A DNA stretch of 64,000 nt from Podocnemis expansa (GCA_007922195.1 ML682008.1:9302416-9366415), one strand, 5' to 3'; counted from the first letter of the stretch, positions 22,170 to 34,739 are shown. The notes: a model not told the origin generated them from the letters alone. Numbers and translations: made by a program.

Positions 22170-23800
22170 TAAGGCCATAAGGGATAATCATGATCATCCA
22201 GTTGAATCTCCAACACACTGCAGGACACAGAACCTCATTCACTCACTCCTGCGATAGGCCCATAACCTCTGGCTGAGTATTGGAGTCTCAAATCTTGATT
22301 TAAGGACTCCAGGTTGGAGAATTCAACATTTACTCTTATCATTTACAGTTCAAACCAGCAAGAAACGTGTGCTTCATGCTGCAGAGGAAGGCAAAAAAAA
22401 ATCCCTTGGCTTTCCTCCCCAACCCCAAATTTGGCAATCAATTAAACTCCAAGCAAGTCAGTGAGGCTCACCTACTAGACATGCGAGAACGAATTCTCTA
22501 TAGTAATTCAGAGCCCCCCGTCATCTACCATCCCATCGCCTGTCACTGGAGAGATCTGCACATACCAGTAACAAATGGACCACACCCCAAAACAGGCAAC
22601 CTTGTCATACCTTGCTTCGCAAGTACCTGTACACGCTCATGCTCCACACCATCCACTTCCTCGCCCTTGTGTCCCACCCTGACACCAAATGGTGGGACCT
22701 AATTCCATCTGCGGAGGGTGAGGACCCCCAGTGGGCCAGCCCCTATGCCACCCTGACCCCGCGGCCCACCAGGGATATCAGTTGGTGGGATGGGAGCCGT
22801 GAACATGGGCATGTACTTGGCGCGGTTCACCCCCAACCCAAACACTTGCCCCTTTTGTGGCGAGAGGGTGACCCTGGCACACGCGTATCTCGAGTGTATC
22901 AGGTTGCACTCCCTCTTCTGGCTTCTCCAGAACCTCTTATTGAGGTTTTGGCTGCACTTCTTCCCACACGCATTCCAATATTCACTTCCCATCCGTGGCC
23001 CCACAAAGTCGCAGGACCTCCTCACCAACACAAAACAGGCCATCTACAAGACCAGGGAGAGGAGGTTGGCTGAGGGAAGGGCCTGCAACTGTGGGGCCTA
23101 TTTCCGGTCCCTTGTCCACTCATGTCTCCAGGCAGAGTTCCTCCATGCGGCATCCACTGGCTCCCTCGACACCTTCCAGGCGCAGTGGGTGCTGCCCAGG
23201 GTTCTCTGCTTGGTGTCCCCCTCCGATTCTCTAGTTTTGAACCTCTGACCCCCACACCCGTCCCTGTTCATTAGTTGTCCCCCAAAATCAGCTGGCCCTG
23301 GGCCTAGGGCCACCTCCCCTTAAGCAGGAACAGAGGTGTTAGCGGTGGGTGGGCTTGATCGCACCCACCTCCCGGCATCCAAATATTCATAACAAGCACA
23401 GTCTGAAAACCAGCAGTTAAAGAATTTGCCCTTTCCAGAGGCTGTTCCTGAACTCCATTTCTCTGATGAAGAGACACTTATCTAATTGAAAGCCTATACC
23501 AGTTGATAACCAGTTTATATCCATTTGTTCTTGTGCCAACTTTGGTCCTCAGTAATTCCTCTCCCTCCCTGGGGTTTATCCCTCTAATGTATTTACAGTC
23601 ATAACTCCTCAGTCTGTTAGACAAACCAGAAATAGTGCTTTGGTAAGGTAGATTCTCCATTCCACGATCATTTTAGTAGTCATTCTTTGCACCTTTTTTG
23701 ATTTAATTTACCTCACAAGCATGGAAGATGAGAATTACACAGTATTTCAGATGAGGTCTCACCAGAACCTTATAAAACAAATAGTAATAACTCTTCCACC
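22170..23800 (-). mobile_element. Old CR1/L3 LINE 3' region, interrupted
   Basis: Reverse-complement L3/CR1 sequence begins at aaggccataagggataatc and runs to 22610. It resumes at about 23393 with aagcacagtctgaaaaccagc and gtttatatccatttgttcttgtg, to about 23800. The two halves join smoothly once the Tx1-like insert is removed. Confidence 0.7.
22611..23392 (+). pseudogene. 5'-truncated Tx1-like LINE, C-terminal part of ORF2
   Basis: The frame 22790-23248 has CPFCGERVTLAHAYLEC, a CCHC zinc motif (C-x2-C-x7-H-x4-C), then IYKTRERRLAEGRACNCGAY and FQAQWVLPRVLCLVSPS. This is the C-terminus of a Tx1/L1-type non-LTR retrotransposon. The 5' side (about 22611-22790) continues it in another frame. It was inserted into an older CR1 and is too short to function. 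The annotated frame is open for 152 codons, so it could be mistaken for a gene. Confidence 0.75.
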
Positions 23801-24477
23801 TGTCTGCTGAAACTGAACTATTTCAATTCAGTAATTTTTAGCTGTTGAGACTCTTCCAGACAAACTTGTGATAATTGTCAGTCATCTATCTCCTCTATCT
23901 AGGCTTTTATGGCAGGTAGGGAAGTCATACTTTGAGGCTGCTGCACAGACCCAAGTAGGCTGATGTTTAGCTGACCATTGAGCCTGGTCTGTTAAAGGAC
24001 ACTGGAACTGTACTTACATGAATCTAGAAGGCAGGTACCCAACATAGAAGGTACAAAAAAAGTAGCAAATAGTTTGAACAGTATTTTCTTTGGAGCTACA
24101 CTATAACTCCAGTAAACTGGGTCCATGAACTGAACAAGGAACAGGTTGGGGAGCCCCAGTTCCCACCACTGGTCCTCAGCTGCGATCAAACCACCACAGC
24201 CCCCCAACCTGTAAGCCTTCCAGTTCCTTTCCACTCCACCCTTCCCATGCAAAGAAGTCAATGTTTTTACCTTGCACTCTGTCTCTGAGAATCTATGTCA
24301 TCACGACTACCCTGCCCATGCATGCTGCACACATTTTGGCTGGCTGCTCAGGCCCAAGCTGCCATGCTTGGAAGGGTGACACCTCTGCCCCAACCAAATT
24401 GACCCATAGCTCTAGAGGCCAGCAGGCCTCTCCCCTTCAGCGTCCCCTCTCCGTTGCAACATAGCTCAACATCCACC
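23801..24477. other. PHTF2 intron 1, no feature recognised
   Basis: No supported gene or clear repeat; open frames here have no recognisable motif. Confidence 0.4.
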
Positions 24478-25316
24478 AGAAGCAGTGAATTATGTGTCCC
24501 TTAGGGGTCTGTACTGGGACCTGTACTACTCAATATATTCATAAATGAGCTGGAAAAAGGGGTGAAGAGTGAAGTGGCAAAATCTGCAGATAATACAAAA
24601 CTACTCGAGATAGGCAGGTCTGTGAAGCATTAGAGGAATCTCACACAACTGAGTGAGTTTGTAGCAAAATGTCAGATTAAATTCACTATTGATAAATACA
24701 AAGTAATGAACACTGGAAAACCTAATCCCAGCTATACCTATAGAATTATGGTCTTAAATTAGCTGTTACCATCAAAAAGAAAGATGTTGGAGTCACTGTG
24801 GAAAGTCTTCTCAAAGCATCTATTCAATGTGCAGCGACAGTGAAAAAAGCTAATGATGTTGGGAACCATTAGGAAAGGGATAGTTAATATCATATTGCTT
24901 CTATGTAAGTCAAGGGTACACCCATATCTCGAATACTACTTGCAGATCTGGTCACTGATCTCAGAAAAGATGTATTCTAATTGGAAAGGGTACCGAAAAA
25001 GGCAACTAAAATGATTAGGGCATGGAACAACCATCTGAGGAGATATTTCAGCTCAGAAAAGTGACAAGGAGGGGGTGGTATGATAGACTCATGAACAAAA
25101 TCATTGTTAGTATGGAGAAAATAGATAAAGAACAGTTATTTACAAGAACGGGGAGTAGGGGAGTCACCAAATGAAATTAACTGGCAGCAAGTTTAAAATG
25201 AACAAAAGGAAGTATTTCTCCACACAACACACACTCATCCTATAGAACTCTGCCAGAAGATATTTTGAAAACCAAGACTGTAACAACATTCAAAAAAACT
25301 AGATAAGTCCCTAGAG

Positions 25317-25672
25317 CAGTGGTTTTCAAACTTTTTTCCTCAGGACCCAACAGGCAGGACCATCAGGGATCCAGCCTTTGGCTGCCCCCAGGAGCAGCCT
25401 AGCAGCACAGGGCCTGGCCCCTGGGCCAGCCTGTTGTGTCCCCCACTGCAGGGGCGTGGGGTCCCCCCACAGGCTGAGTGGCCCCAGGCTCCACCCCCAC
25501 CTTGGGACGACCTTGCCAGTGGGAGAGGGAGAGATTTATGCCAGCAACACAATAATGTCTTTGAGCAATGCATTCCAGTATCTCAGTGGTAGCAGCAGAG
25601 GGCGCTGCAACCCAGGTCCTGAGGAACTGCAAACCCAGTACTGGGTTGCAACCTGTGGTTTGAAAACCATTG
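25317..25672. mobile_element. Non-autonomous hAT (CAGTGGTTTTCAAAC family)
   Basis: Begins cagtggttttcaaactttttt and ends gtggtttgaaaaccattg, an inverted repeat. Candidate TSDs are ccctagag (25309-25316) and ctatagac (25673-25680), five of eight bases the same, so the duplication has decayed or been altered. Interior GC-rich, non-coding. Confidence 0.75.
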
Positions 25673-25680
25673 CTATAGAC

Positions 25681-26155
25681 CAGGCGTGGCCAAACTGTGG
25701 CTCAGGAGCCACAGGAGGTTCTTGAATGAAAAAGTGTGGCTCCTGGAAGAACATCAGCAAATCAGTTTAGGAAAGGAGCCCCAGCCTAGGAGTTCAGAAG
25801 GGGGTCGGGATAGTGGGGAGAAGCGCAGCATGATTGGGCATGGTGGGGAGAAGCATGGCATGGTCAGGATTTTAGAAGACTCACCACTAGCCTGCTGTCT
25901 TCCACATCAAGCAGCAGCTAAGTTCTTACTGTATAGGCCTAATTTTCAGGGTAACCTCAAGTCATTATTAGACTCTGACACTAGCAGAATCAATATTTGC
26001 CCTCTTTTTAAGATAAAATTAAAGTGTGCAATGAATTTTAAACTTAATAATTTTGGAGTAGATAAAAGCATATGGCTATATGCCTCAGTGCGGCTCTCGA
26101 AGGTTTAATAATCAACTTGTGTGGCTCTTGAGTTCCATAAGTTTGGCCACCCCTG
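25681..26155. mobile_element. Non-autonomous hAT (CAGGGGTGGCCAAAC family)
   Basis: Starts caggcgtggccaaactgtgg and ends gtttggccacccctg. TSDs are CTATAGAC (25673-25680) and CTATAGAT (26156-26163). Shares cggctctcgaaggtttaat and atggctatatgcctcag with copies at 34096 and 41408 in the other orientation, but carries about 280 bp extra in the middle. Confidence 0.88.
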
Positions 26156-26679
26156 CTATAGATAATAGATTCATCAACTGCTATTGACCAGAATGGATAG
26201 GGATGCAAAGTCATGTTCTGAAGCAACCCTAGCCTCTGTTTGCCAGAAGCTGGGTATGATGACAGCTGAGGGATCATTTGATTACTACCTGTTCTGTTCC
26301 TTCCCTCTGAAACACCTTAAATTAGCCACTGTTGGAAGATAAGACAATGGGCTAAATGAACCGCTGCTCTGACCTAAGTATGGTCATTCTTATGGGTGCC
26401 TTGGTCCCAACCCCGTACCAATCAAGAGTACAATCCACTTACCTCCAGACTGAGAATGGCTCGCCTCCCACCTTCTCTCCTCAGTCACTTGGACTCTAAA
26501 TCAAAATCTTAATCTAGTTAGAGATCCATATTCTCATGGGCCCTGGTGTAAATGCACCGCTGTTAGTTATATCGCTGAAAATAAACCAGGTTGGGAGTGG
26601 GGATTTAAAAAAGACCACAAGTTATGGCCTCGTATCTTACACTGATTGTTGTTTATATTTCCTGTGACAATCACAACCT

Positions 26680-27530
26680 TTATGCCCCTAACTCACAAGG
26701 CAGGTACCTTATTTATAAACAGGATAATGAGAGTTAACAGATGCTGCACAAGATTGCCTGGGGCAGAGCTATGAATAGAACCCAACTGTTTAATATAACA
26801 GAACTAAGAGATGGTCAACACTGGAGAGTTTTGTTGACAAAAGGGTCAGCTTTTATTGACAAAACAGTGGTGTAACTCCCTTGGCAGGCTGACATAGTAA
26901 AACTGCCTCAATGAAAGGCACAGGGCTTATGTCGGCTTAGTTTGGGCAATGCAGTGCAAACATAGAAACTGTATCCCTTTCAGCAGCTGTTGGGTGGTCA
27001 TTCTTGACTATTTCAATTGAGAAGAAAGTCTCCTGGACAGCCAAGCAGTAGTTCTTCCTCTGTTCTGGCTGAGAGAGGAAGAAGCCCAGGCAGCCCATTT
27101 TCCTCTGCTACCTGGAGTAGAAGCCTTGTCAATTTCACAGCTGTGCTGTGAAACTGACAAGGCTGCCAGATTCCTAATTTGGAGGCGGGAGGGTTGAAAA
27201 GCTGGGGCAGCTGGACCCCCTCACCTGGAGCAAAAAGCTCTAGGCAGCTTCACCATGGAAACAGGATCGGGAGGGGGGTGGAGCCCCAGGCAACTTTGCC
27301 TTGCTCCTGGTGGGGAACAGGGAAGAGAGGACGCCAGAGCTGGCTTCCAGAAGGAAATCAGGAGGAAGGGCAAACCACTGGGAGCCCCTCAGCTCCCCAC
27401 ACTGCCCCTATTAGGGTGGTGAAAATGCTCCTGGTGAGGATGCACTCCACTGACCCAAGGAGGTAATGTGGACATCAGCCACTGCAATAATTACTGCAGT
27501 GACTAAGTTTATCTATTATATTAGATTTAT
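26680..27530. other. SINE and MITE remnants
   Basis: 26690-26810 resembles a minus-strand CORE-SINE tail. 26815-27500 looks like a composite MITE: gttttgttgacaaaag at one side and ggacatcagccactgcaataattactgcagtg at the other. It contains a 19-bp near-perfect hairpin at 27123-27163. The frame at 27179-27466 has no protein signature. Confidence 0.4.
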
Positions 27531-27607
27531 TTTTCTAATTGTGACATGGGCCAGATCTCCACACCCTGGAGAAGTTCCTCGACAGCATCCATGAGGAGAA
27601 GTGCAAG

Positions 27608-28369
27608 ATGGAGGGCACTGACCAGGTACCAGAGACTACTGCCACAACACTGGAGCTGGATGGGGAGCCTGTGGCAGGGGGAGGACACTGGCAGCTGGTT
27701 ACTTCTGGCGGTAGGCAGTGCTCCACCCCTGCCCAAAACCCACCCTCTGTTGTGGTGAAGAATCGTTATGCGGTGCTAGAGACGGTGAAGGAGGTGGAAG
27801 AGGAGAGGCCATGCACCCCCGAGGCTGGGAGGATCACAGCCACCACAGCTAGGAGGAAACGTAGAGTTGTGGTGGTTGGGGACTCACTTCTGAGGGGGAC
27901 GGAGGCACCCGTCTGTCGCCCTGACAAGATCTCTCGAGAGGTATGCTGCCTGCCAGGTGCCCGCATCCGAGACGTTACGGAGGGATTGTCGAGAATCATC
28001 CGCCCCTCTGACTACTACCCCATGCTTCTCGTCCATGTAGGAACCAATGATACTGCGAGAGGTGATCCTCGGCAGATCAAAGGTGACTTCAGGGCTCTGG
28101 GAGCGCGGGTGAAGGAGTTTGGAGCACAGGTGGTGTTCTCCTCGATTCTTCCGGTCAAGGGTAGAGGCCTGAGCAGAGACAGATGCATCCTGGAGATGAA
28201 CGTTTGGCTGCGAAGATGGTGTCGTCAGGAGGGCTTTGGCTTCCTCGACCATGGGTTGCTGTTTCAGGAAGGAGGACTGCTAGGCAGAGATGGACTCCAT
28301 CTTTCGAGGAAGGGGAAGAGCGTATTTGGACGCAGACTGGCTGACCTAGTGAGGAGGGCTTTAAACTAG
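27608..28369 (+). pseudogene. CR1 ORF1 protein, 5'-truncated, SGNH/GDSL esterase domain
   Basis: The C-terminal domain (about residues 85-253) is an SGNH hydrolase. VVVGDSLLRG supplies the Ser block, VHVGTNDTARG the Asn block and GRDGLHLSRKGK the Asp-x-x-His block, so the catalytic set looks complete. CR1 ORF1 proteins combine a PHD-like N-terminus with this esterase; the PHD part is absent because the element is truncated upstream. ATG 27608 is simply the first ATG in the remaining frame. The frame continues open upstream to the truncation point. ORF2 starts 44 bases after the stop. Role: RNA or lipid interaction during retrotransposition (family knowledge, not settled). Confidence 0.85.
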
Positions 28370-28413
28370 GTCTGAAGGGGGAAGGAGACCAAAGCCCATA
28401 GGTAAGTGACTAC

Positions 28414-31406
28414 GTGGGAGACCAGGGGGATGGGATGGAACTTGGGGGGTGCCGGGACTGTAACTACAGGGATAGAAGAGAGGATAATTGGAACATGCGG
28501 GGGGAATCAAATAACTTTCTTAGATGCTCTAATGAAGCCCTAATGCCTGAGGCAGGTGGGGGAGGTCAACACCAAAAGAAAATCCAGGGAGGTAGATACA
28601 ATAGAATTGAATGTCAAAATGGGAAAGTAGGGCAATCAGCTGGGTATCTTAGGTGCCTATACACAAATGCAAGGAGCCTGGGAAACAAGCAGGAGGAATT
28701 GGTAGCACTAGCGCAGACAAAGAACTATGACATGATTGGGATAACAGAGACGTGGTGGAATAGTTTGCATGACTGGAGCTCTGCAATAGATGGGTATAGA
28801 CTGTTCAGGAAGGACAGGCAGGGAAGGAAAGGGGGAGGAGTAGCACTATATGTAAAGGAGCTCTATGACTGCTCAGAGCTCCATTATGAAAGTGGAAACA
28901 AGCCAGTTGAAAGTCTGTGGGTTAAGTTTAGAGGGGAGAGCAACAAGGGGGATGTTGTGGTAGGTGTCTGCTACAGACCACCAGATCAGAAGGAGGAAGT
29001 GGATGAGGCATTCTGTGTACAACTAACAGAAGTTTCTAGATCACAGGCCCTGGTTCTCATGGGGGACTTCAATTACCCTGACATCTGCTGGAAGGCCAAT
29101 ACAGCAGTGCACAGGCAATCCAGGAAGTTTCTGGAGAGTGTTGAGGACAACTTCCTGGTACAAATGCTGGAGCAACCGACGAGGGGCCTTGCGCCTCTCG
29201 ATCTGCTGCTCACAAATAGAGAAGAATTTATCAGGGAAGTAGAGGTCAATGGCAGCCTGGGTAGCAGTGACCATGAAATGATTGAGTTCAAGTTGATGAT
29301 TAAAGGAAAGAAGGAAAGAAGCAAAACGCAGACCCTGGACTTCAGAAAAGCAGATTTTGTCTCCCTCAGGGAACTGATGGGCAGGATCCCTTGGGAGGCT
29401 GATCTGAAGGGGAAAGGTGTCCAAGAGAGTTGGGTGCATTTTAAAGAAACCCTGCTAAGGGCACAGGAAGATACAATTCCGATAAGGAGAAAGCACAGCA
29501 AATGTGGAAGGCGCCCACTGTGGCTTAACAGAGAGCTCTGCACTGAGCTGAAGCATAAAAAGGACACTTATAGGAAGTGGAAGCTAGGACAGATGACTAA
29601 GGAGGCATATAAAGACATTGCTCGGGACTGCAGGGATAAAATCAGAAAGGCCAAAGGACAAATGGAGTTGCGACTAGCAAGGGATGTGAAGGATAACAGG
29701 AAGGGGTTCTACAAGTATATCAATAACAAGAAGAGGATCAGGGATGGTGTAGGTCCCTTACTGAATGGGGCAGGCATCCTCGTGACAGAGGATGAGGAAA
29801 AAGCTGAAGTCCTCAATGCTTTTTTTACTTCAGTTTTCACAAGCAAGGTCAGCTCCCAGCCCACTACACTAGGTACGGGGGACTGGGGAGAAGAAGAGAG
29901 GCCCTTGGTGACAGTAGGTCAGGTTAGGGACTGCTTAAAGAAACTAGATGTGCACAAGTCCATGGGGCCGGATGAACTGCATCCGAGGGTGCTGAGGGAG
30001 CTGGCTGATGAGATAGCAGTACCGTTGGCCATTATCTTTGAAAACTCGTGGCGAACGGGGGAGGTGCCAGAGGACTGGAAAAAAGCAAATATAGTACCTA
30101 TCTTCAAGAAAGGCAAAAAGGACGATCCAGGGAATTACAGACCTGTCAGCCTCACCTCAATCCCTGGAAAAATCATGGAGCAGCTTCTCAAAGAATCCAT
30201 CCTGAAACACTTGGAGGAAAATAGAGTAATCAGGAATAGTCAGCATGGATTTACCAAGCATAAATCATGCCTGACCAACCTCATTGCCTTCTATGATGAG
30301 ATGACTGGATTTGTGGATGCGGGAAGAGCCGTTGATGTCATATACCTTGACTTTAGCAAGGCTTTTGATACGGTTTCCCACAGCATTCTCATTGGCAAAT
30401 TAAGGAAGTATGGGTTAGATGCATGGACTGTAAGGTGGATAGAAAACTGGCTAGAACAACGGTTTCAGCGTGTAGGAATCAATGGCTCCATGTCAAGTTG
30501 GCAGGCAGTAACGAGTGGTGTGCCCCAGGGGTCGGTCCTGGGGCCAGTTCTGTTCAATGTTTTCATTAATGATCTGGATGATGGGATAGATTGCACACTT
30601 AGTTTGCAGATGATACCAAACTGGGGGGAACGGTAGACACCCTAGAGGGCAGAGACAGGATTCAGGGAGACCTAGACAAACTGGAGCAGTGGGCCAAGAG
30701 GAATCTCATGAGGTTCAACAAGGATAAGTGTAAAATCCTGCACTTGGGACGAAAAAACCCCATGTACTGCTACAGGCTGGGGAGTGATCAGCTAAATAGC
30801 AGCACTGGAGAAAAGGACCTGGGAGTCATGGTGGATGGGAAGCTGGATATGAGTCAGCAGTGTGCTCTTGCTGCCAAAAAGGCCAATGGCATACTGGGCT
30901 GCATCAGAAGAAGTGTTACCAGCAGATCAAGGGATGTGATCATTCCCCTCTATTCTGCACTAGTGAGGCCACATCTGGAATACTGTGTCCAGTTTTGGGC
31001 TCCCCACTACAAAAAGGACATGGACAAATTAGAGAGAGTCCAGAGGAGGGCAACCAAAATGATCAAAGGGCTGGAGCACAAGCCCTATGAAGAAAGACTG
31101 AAGGAACTAGGCTTATTTAGCCTGCAGAAGAGAAGACTGAGGGGGGATTTGATAGCAACCTTCAACTACTTGAAGGGTTGCTCCAAGGAGGAGGGAGCTC
31201 GACTGTTCTCGGTAGTAACAGAGGGCAGAACGAGAAGCAATGGTTTCAAGTTACAGCTGGGGCGGTCCAGGCTGGATATTAGGAAAAACTTCCTTACTAG
31301 GCGAGTGGTGAAGCAGTGGAATAAGTTGCCTAGGGAGGTGGTGGAATCTCCATCTCTGGAGGTGTTCAAGTCCCAGCTGGACAAAACACTGACTGGGATG
31401 ATCTAA
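28414..31406 (+). pseudogene. CR1 ORF2 (APE endonuclease and reverse transcriptase), one frameshift
   Basis: The first frame (28414-30636) has the apurinic endonuclease at about residues 79-295, with [17 protein letters not shown] and [10 protein letters not shown] carrying the acidic and His residues. The RT begins at about residue 500, with [20 protein letters not shown], then [11 protein letters not shown] and [17 protein letters not shown]. At 30599-30603 the frame is lost just before the FADDTK catalytic box, which is itself present in the next frame from 30603. That frame runs open to TAA at 31406 with [25 protein letters not shown] and [11 protein letters not shown]. Apart from this single lesion (a small deletion compared with the family) the enzyme looks complete. 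Confidence 0.93.
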
Positions 31407-31937
31407 TGGGAGTGGTCCTGCTTCTTTTGGCAGGGGGTTGGACTAGATGACCTTGTGGGGTCCCTTCCAACCCTATGATTCTATGATTCTATGATTCATT
31501 ACTTTTACATACTGTCTTTAGTGTTACTGTGCACAATACGCATTACTGGCTATGCTTTGTCTGCTTCTCAGAGCTAGGAAAAGAACTCAGGACTCATGAT
31601 ACCCAACATCCTACTGCTGTCTCACAGACAGTTCTGTAATCTACTAGCTAAATGCAAGCACTAAGACCTGCCGAGCAGCTGGTTCACTAAGAACAAGAGT
31701 ATGGATACACTTACACTGCTGAGGATAGACTGATCAATATAGTGGGACCGACTAAGCTTGCTGTGGAGGCCAGCTCAAATCAAACCTGGAAGCGCTCTCC
31801 AGTTAACACCACTAATTCACATCCCGAAAAAAGGGATACAGCTGTGTCAACTGGTGAGCATCTCCCATCGATCAATTTAGTACAGTGGAAATGCTACAGA
31901 ATTGCAAAAAAAGTAAATTTACAGGAGATGTACAGAC

Positions 31938-32142
31938 CAGTGTTTCCCAACCAGTGCGCCACAGCACACAGGTGTGCCATCAGAGCTGAGCAAATGTGCC
32001 ACAAATTTTTTTCAAAAGCTACTCAAAGAGCTCTGGATTGGCTCATGAATATTCATGAGTTTATCTGGAAACTATATGGTGGTGTGCCTCAAATTAAAGG
32101 TAGCAAGGTCTGCCACGGCAGAGAAAATGTTGGGAACCACGG
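31938..32142. mobile_element. Short hAT MITE
   Basis: Starts cagtgtttcccaaccagtgc and ends gttgggaaccacgg. TSDs are GTACAGAC (31930-31937) and GTATAGAC (32143-32150), one mismatch. Contains gtgccacaaattttttt and atgaatattcatgag in common with the 3310 and 50090 copies. Confidence 0.88.
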
Positions 32143-32150
32143 GTATAGAC

Positions 32151-34087
32151 TACATTATGAAGCTTACATGTCTCCCTTCTACAGAAGGTAGCAGTGTAGA
32201 TCTGGCCTATGTCTCTACCAGTTGCTCCTTTAGCTCAAGTAGAAGAAGTCCATGCTGTATATCTGAGCATTCACACTTCACCATAACCAAAGTGAATAAA
32301 GGACTACCACACACACAAGTGGGCAAATTAAGATGATATAGGTAATCTTACTTCTGACAATACTTAACTTTGGTGTGTCTAACTCTGCAGATAATGTTCT
32401 TCTAGAACATGTGTCTGTGTTTTACTTCAAGGTGGGGTGTTTGCACTTTTGAAAGTCAGGCAAGTACCTAAACAGTTCTGGAAGCCTAACAAAGTTGCCT
32501 TTTGAAAAGTCATGGCTTTAATGTATATGATGAAGTGATTTGAATTGTACAGCTTTGGTAATTTAAAAAAGGAAATTTCTGCAAACAGCAATTTCTCAGT
32601 GAAGTTTAACTACAAGTGCAGTTTAAAGTTTTAAAATTCAGTCATTTAAATTATTTGTACCCTAACAATCTGCAACTTTTTCAAATGCAAGAAAACTTCT
32701 TTTTCCACTTCACTTTGTTCAAACATGAGCTCCTTTTACTCAAAGTGTATTATTACTTATCTGTTGCATTACCAAAGGATATAGGAGTCTGGTCATAACC
32801 AAGATCATGTTGCGCTTTCACCATACAAACAGAATGAAAAGACTCTAAGCTCTTTGGTGAAGGGACTAAGTCTAAGAGAAGAGCACAGACGGACACAGAT
32901 GTACTGATGGGAGAGTACAAGGAAACAATGTTGGTCAACATGATAGGCTAGTGTTGCCAAACCAGAAGCCTGACCACTGGTAAGTTTCTGTTAGGTTTCC
33001 TGGCCAAAAAGCGAGAGCGAGAGCGAGAGAGCGCTTTAATGATGGTTTTGTAGAAGGCTAATCACTTAGTTTTATGGGGATTTATGGGAGCTTTTCCCAG
33101 GCATGAGAACTAGCCTAGGAAAAAGCCATAAATGGTGCACGTCTAAAAATTTTTCATGGACCAGATAGAGTTGGGAATCAACATTCTAATACTGAAAGAT
33201 GATAGGTAGGGTTAGTATGAGTCATGAAGTGCCTTGAAAGGGAAGATAAATAGTTCATATTTGATAGGATAAAGAGGCAGAATGACAGGTGAAAGAGACA
33301 AGCTAGCAGCATTCTGAATGGATAGCAGCAGGACAAGACTGCCTTTGTCAAGGATGGGGGGAAAGGGGTGAGAGAAAAGGATGCTGCCCCAGTGAAACCA
33401 CCCATGCTAAATAATCTACATATTTTACTCCCAGTATAAACTAGGAGTCTGTCAATCTCACAGTCAGCTCTGCACTGTGAAACGGAGTTCTCTCTACACC
33501 TCTGTAGATTCTTTACAACTTTGACATGATACAACACTATTTAGCCACATGCTCTTATGGTGTGATCTCACTCCTATTATAAACAATGGTAATATTCCCA
33601 CCAAGTTCAGTGACACAATGCTGACTTCTAAAAACAGAGATTAGACTAGTTTTATATTTCCATTTAAACTGTGCTTTCCACAGTTCATATTAATAATTTT
33701 CATCATTCCAACTACATCAGTTCCCATTGCTATACTATTCTACAATAACCCAAGCCATCATTAATACCGTATTCCATCCTTAAAGTACACCACATAGATG
33801 GCCTCCCATCCTGCCTTCTCACCAATACCCAGGCCTGTATGTTGCTACTGGTACCATAGAAAAGAAAGTTAGCTCAGATAACTATGAAAATGTTTATACT
33901 TATTCTTTTTTCTAAGTACATGCCACTAGAGTGATTTTTTCTTTTTAAGAAAAATTCTCTAATATTAAATAGGCATCTCTAGGGCAACTATAGGTATAGA
34001 TCATTAATATATGCCTTTTTAGATGAAGCAATCAAGTACTTCCCTGCAACAGAGAACATTACATTCTTGTGCACAAGAGTCAGGTCA
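32151..34087. other. PHTF2 intron 1, no feature recognised
   Basis: AT-rich sequence with a short gagagcgagagc simple repeat at 33010-33033. No supported gene. Confidence 0.45.
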
Positions 34088-34095
34088 CTATACAT

Positions 34096-34279
34096 CAGGG
34101 ATGGCCAAACTTATAGAACTCAAGAGCCACACAAGTTGATTACCAAACCTTCAAGATCCGCACTGAGGCATATAGCCATATACTTTTACCTACTAAATTG
34201 ATCTGCTGATGTTCTGCAAGCCACACTTTTTCATTCAAAAGCCACATGCGGCTCCTGAGCCACAGTCTGGCCATACCTG
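34096..34279. mobile_element. Short hAT MITE (CAGGGGTGGCCAAAC family)
   Basis: Starts cagggatggccaaacttat and ends cacagtctggccatacctg. TSDs are CTATACAT (34088-34095) and CTATACAC (34280-34287). About 184 bp, the short form of the family also seen at 41408. Confidence 0.88.
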
Positions 34280-34739
34280 CTATACACCTAACAAATGCTT
34301 ACATAAATAAGAGCCAGAAATAGTCGTCTTGAAGTATGCTGTATTATTCCCATTTTTCCCACCCTGTTCAACGATCTTCTTGACCACCTGTCCACAGTGC
34401 CAGAACACCACAAGCTTTTAAGTCTGTACCTTTCACAACAAAATTGACAGTGACAAAGCTTGGTATGTTGATGAGTGCATGCAGGAAGTAAAAAACCACT
34501 CCCAGATTAAGTTTAACACATTCTATAAATAGCAGCCAACCAAACTTTTGACAATCTGTCTTGACTGAGTTGCTAACCAAAATGCCATCTCTGACTGTAA
34601 CAGCTACCATTCCAGAGATTGCAACATAGCAATACTGTGCCTATATTTTGGAAAACATTCTAGGGGTGAAAGAGGAATTACAGAGCAACAAGCCATACAT
34701 CTGTACCGGAAAACTGGTTTAAATGATAATTCAATAAAA

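Larger units (their letters stand above)
24478..26396 (+). mobile_element. Degraded L3/CR1 LINE with two nested hATs
   Basis: RT-derived sequence starts at about 24500 (ggggtctgtactgggacctg, the [11 protein letters not shown] block) and continues through caaagtaatgaacactgg to 25308. After the two hATs (25317-26155) it resumes and ends with ccactgttggaagataagac, a gggctaaatgaacc variant and atggtcattcttatg, the L3-type 3' end. Stops throughout. Confidence 0.7.
27540..31498 (+). mobile_element. CR1 LINE, nearly intact
   Basis: A young CR1 with most of ORF1, ORF2 and the complete 3' end. The 3' end has the ggttggactagatgacc motif and three CTATGATT repeats (31473-31497). The 5' end is truncated at about 27540, inside ORF1. 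No target duplication is seen, as usual for CR1. It lies in PHTF2 intron 1, antisense to that gene. Confidence 0.95.

Noticed and set aside
22790..23248. Host gene with a zinc motif
   Set aside because: The CCHC and following blocks match Tx1-like LINE C-termini and the frame sits inside a CR1.
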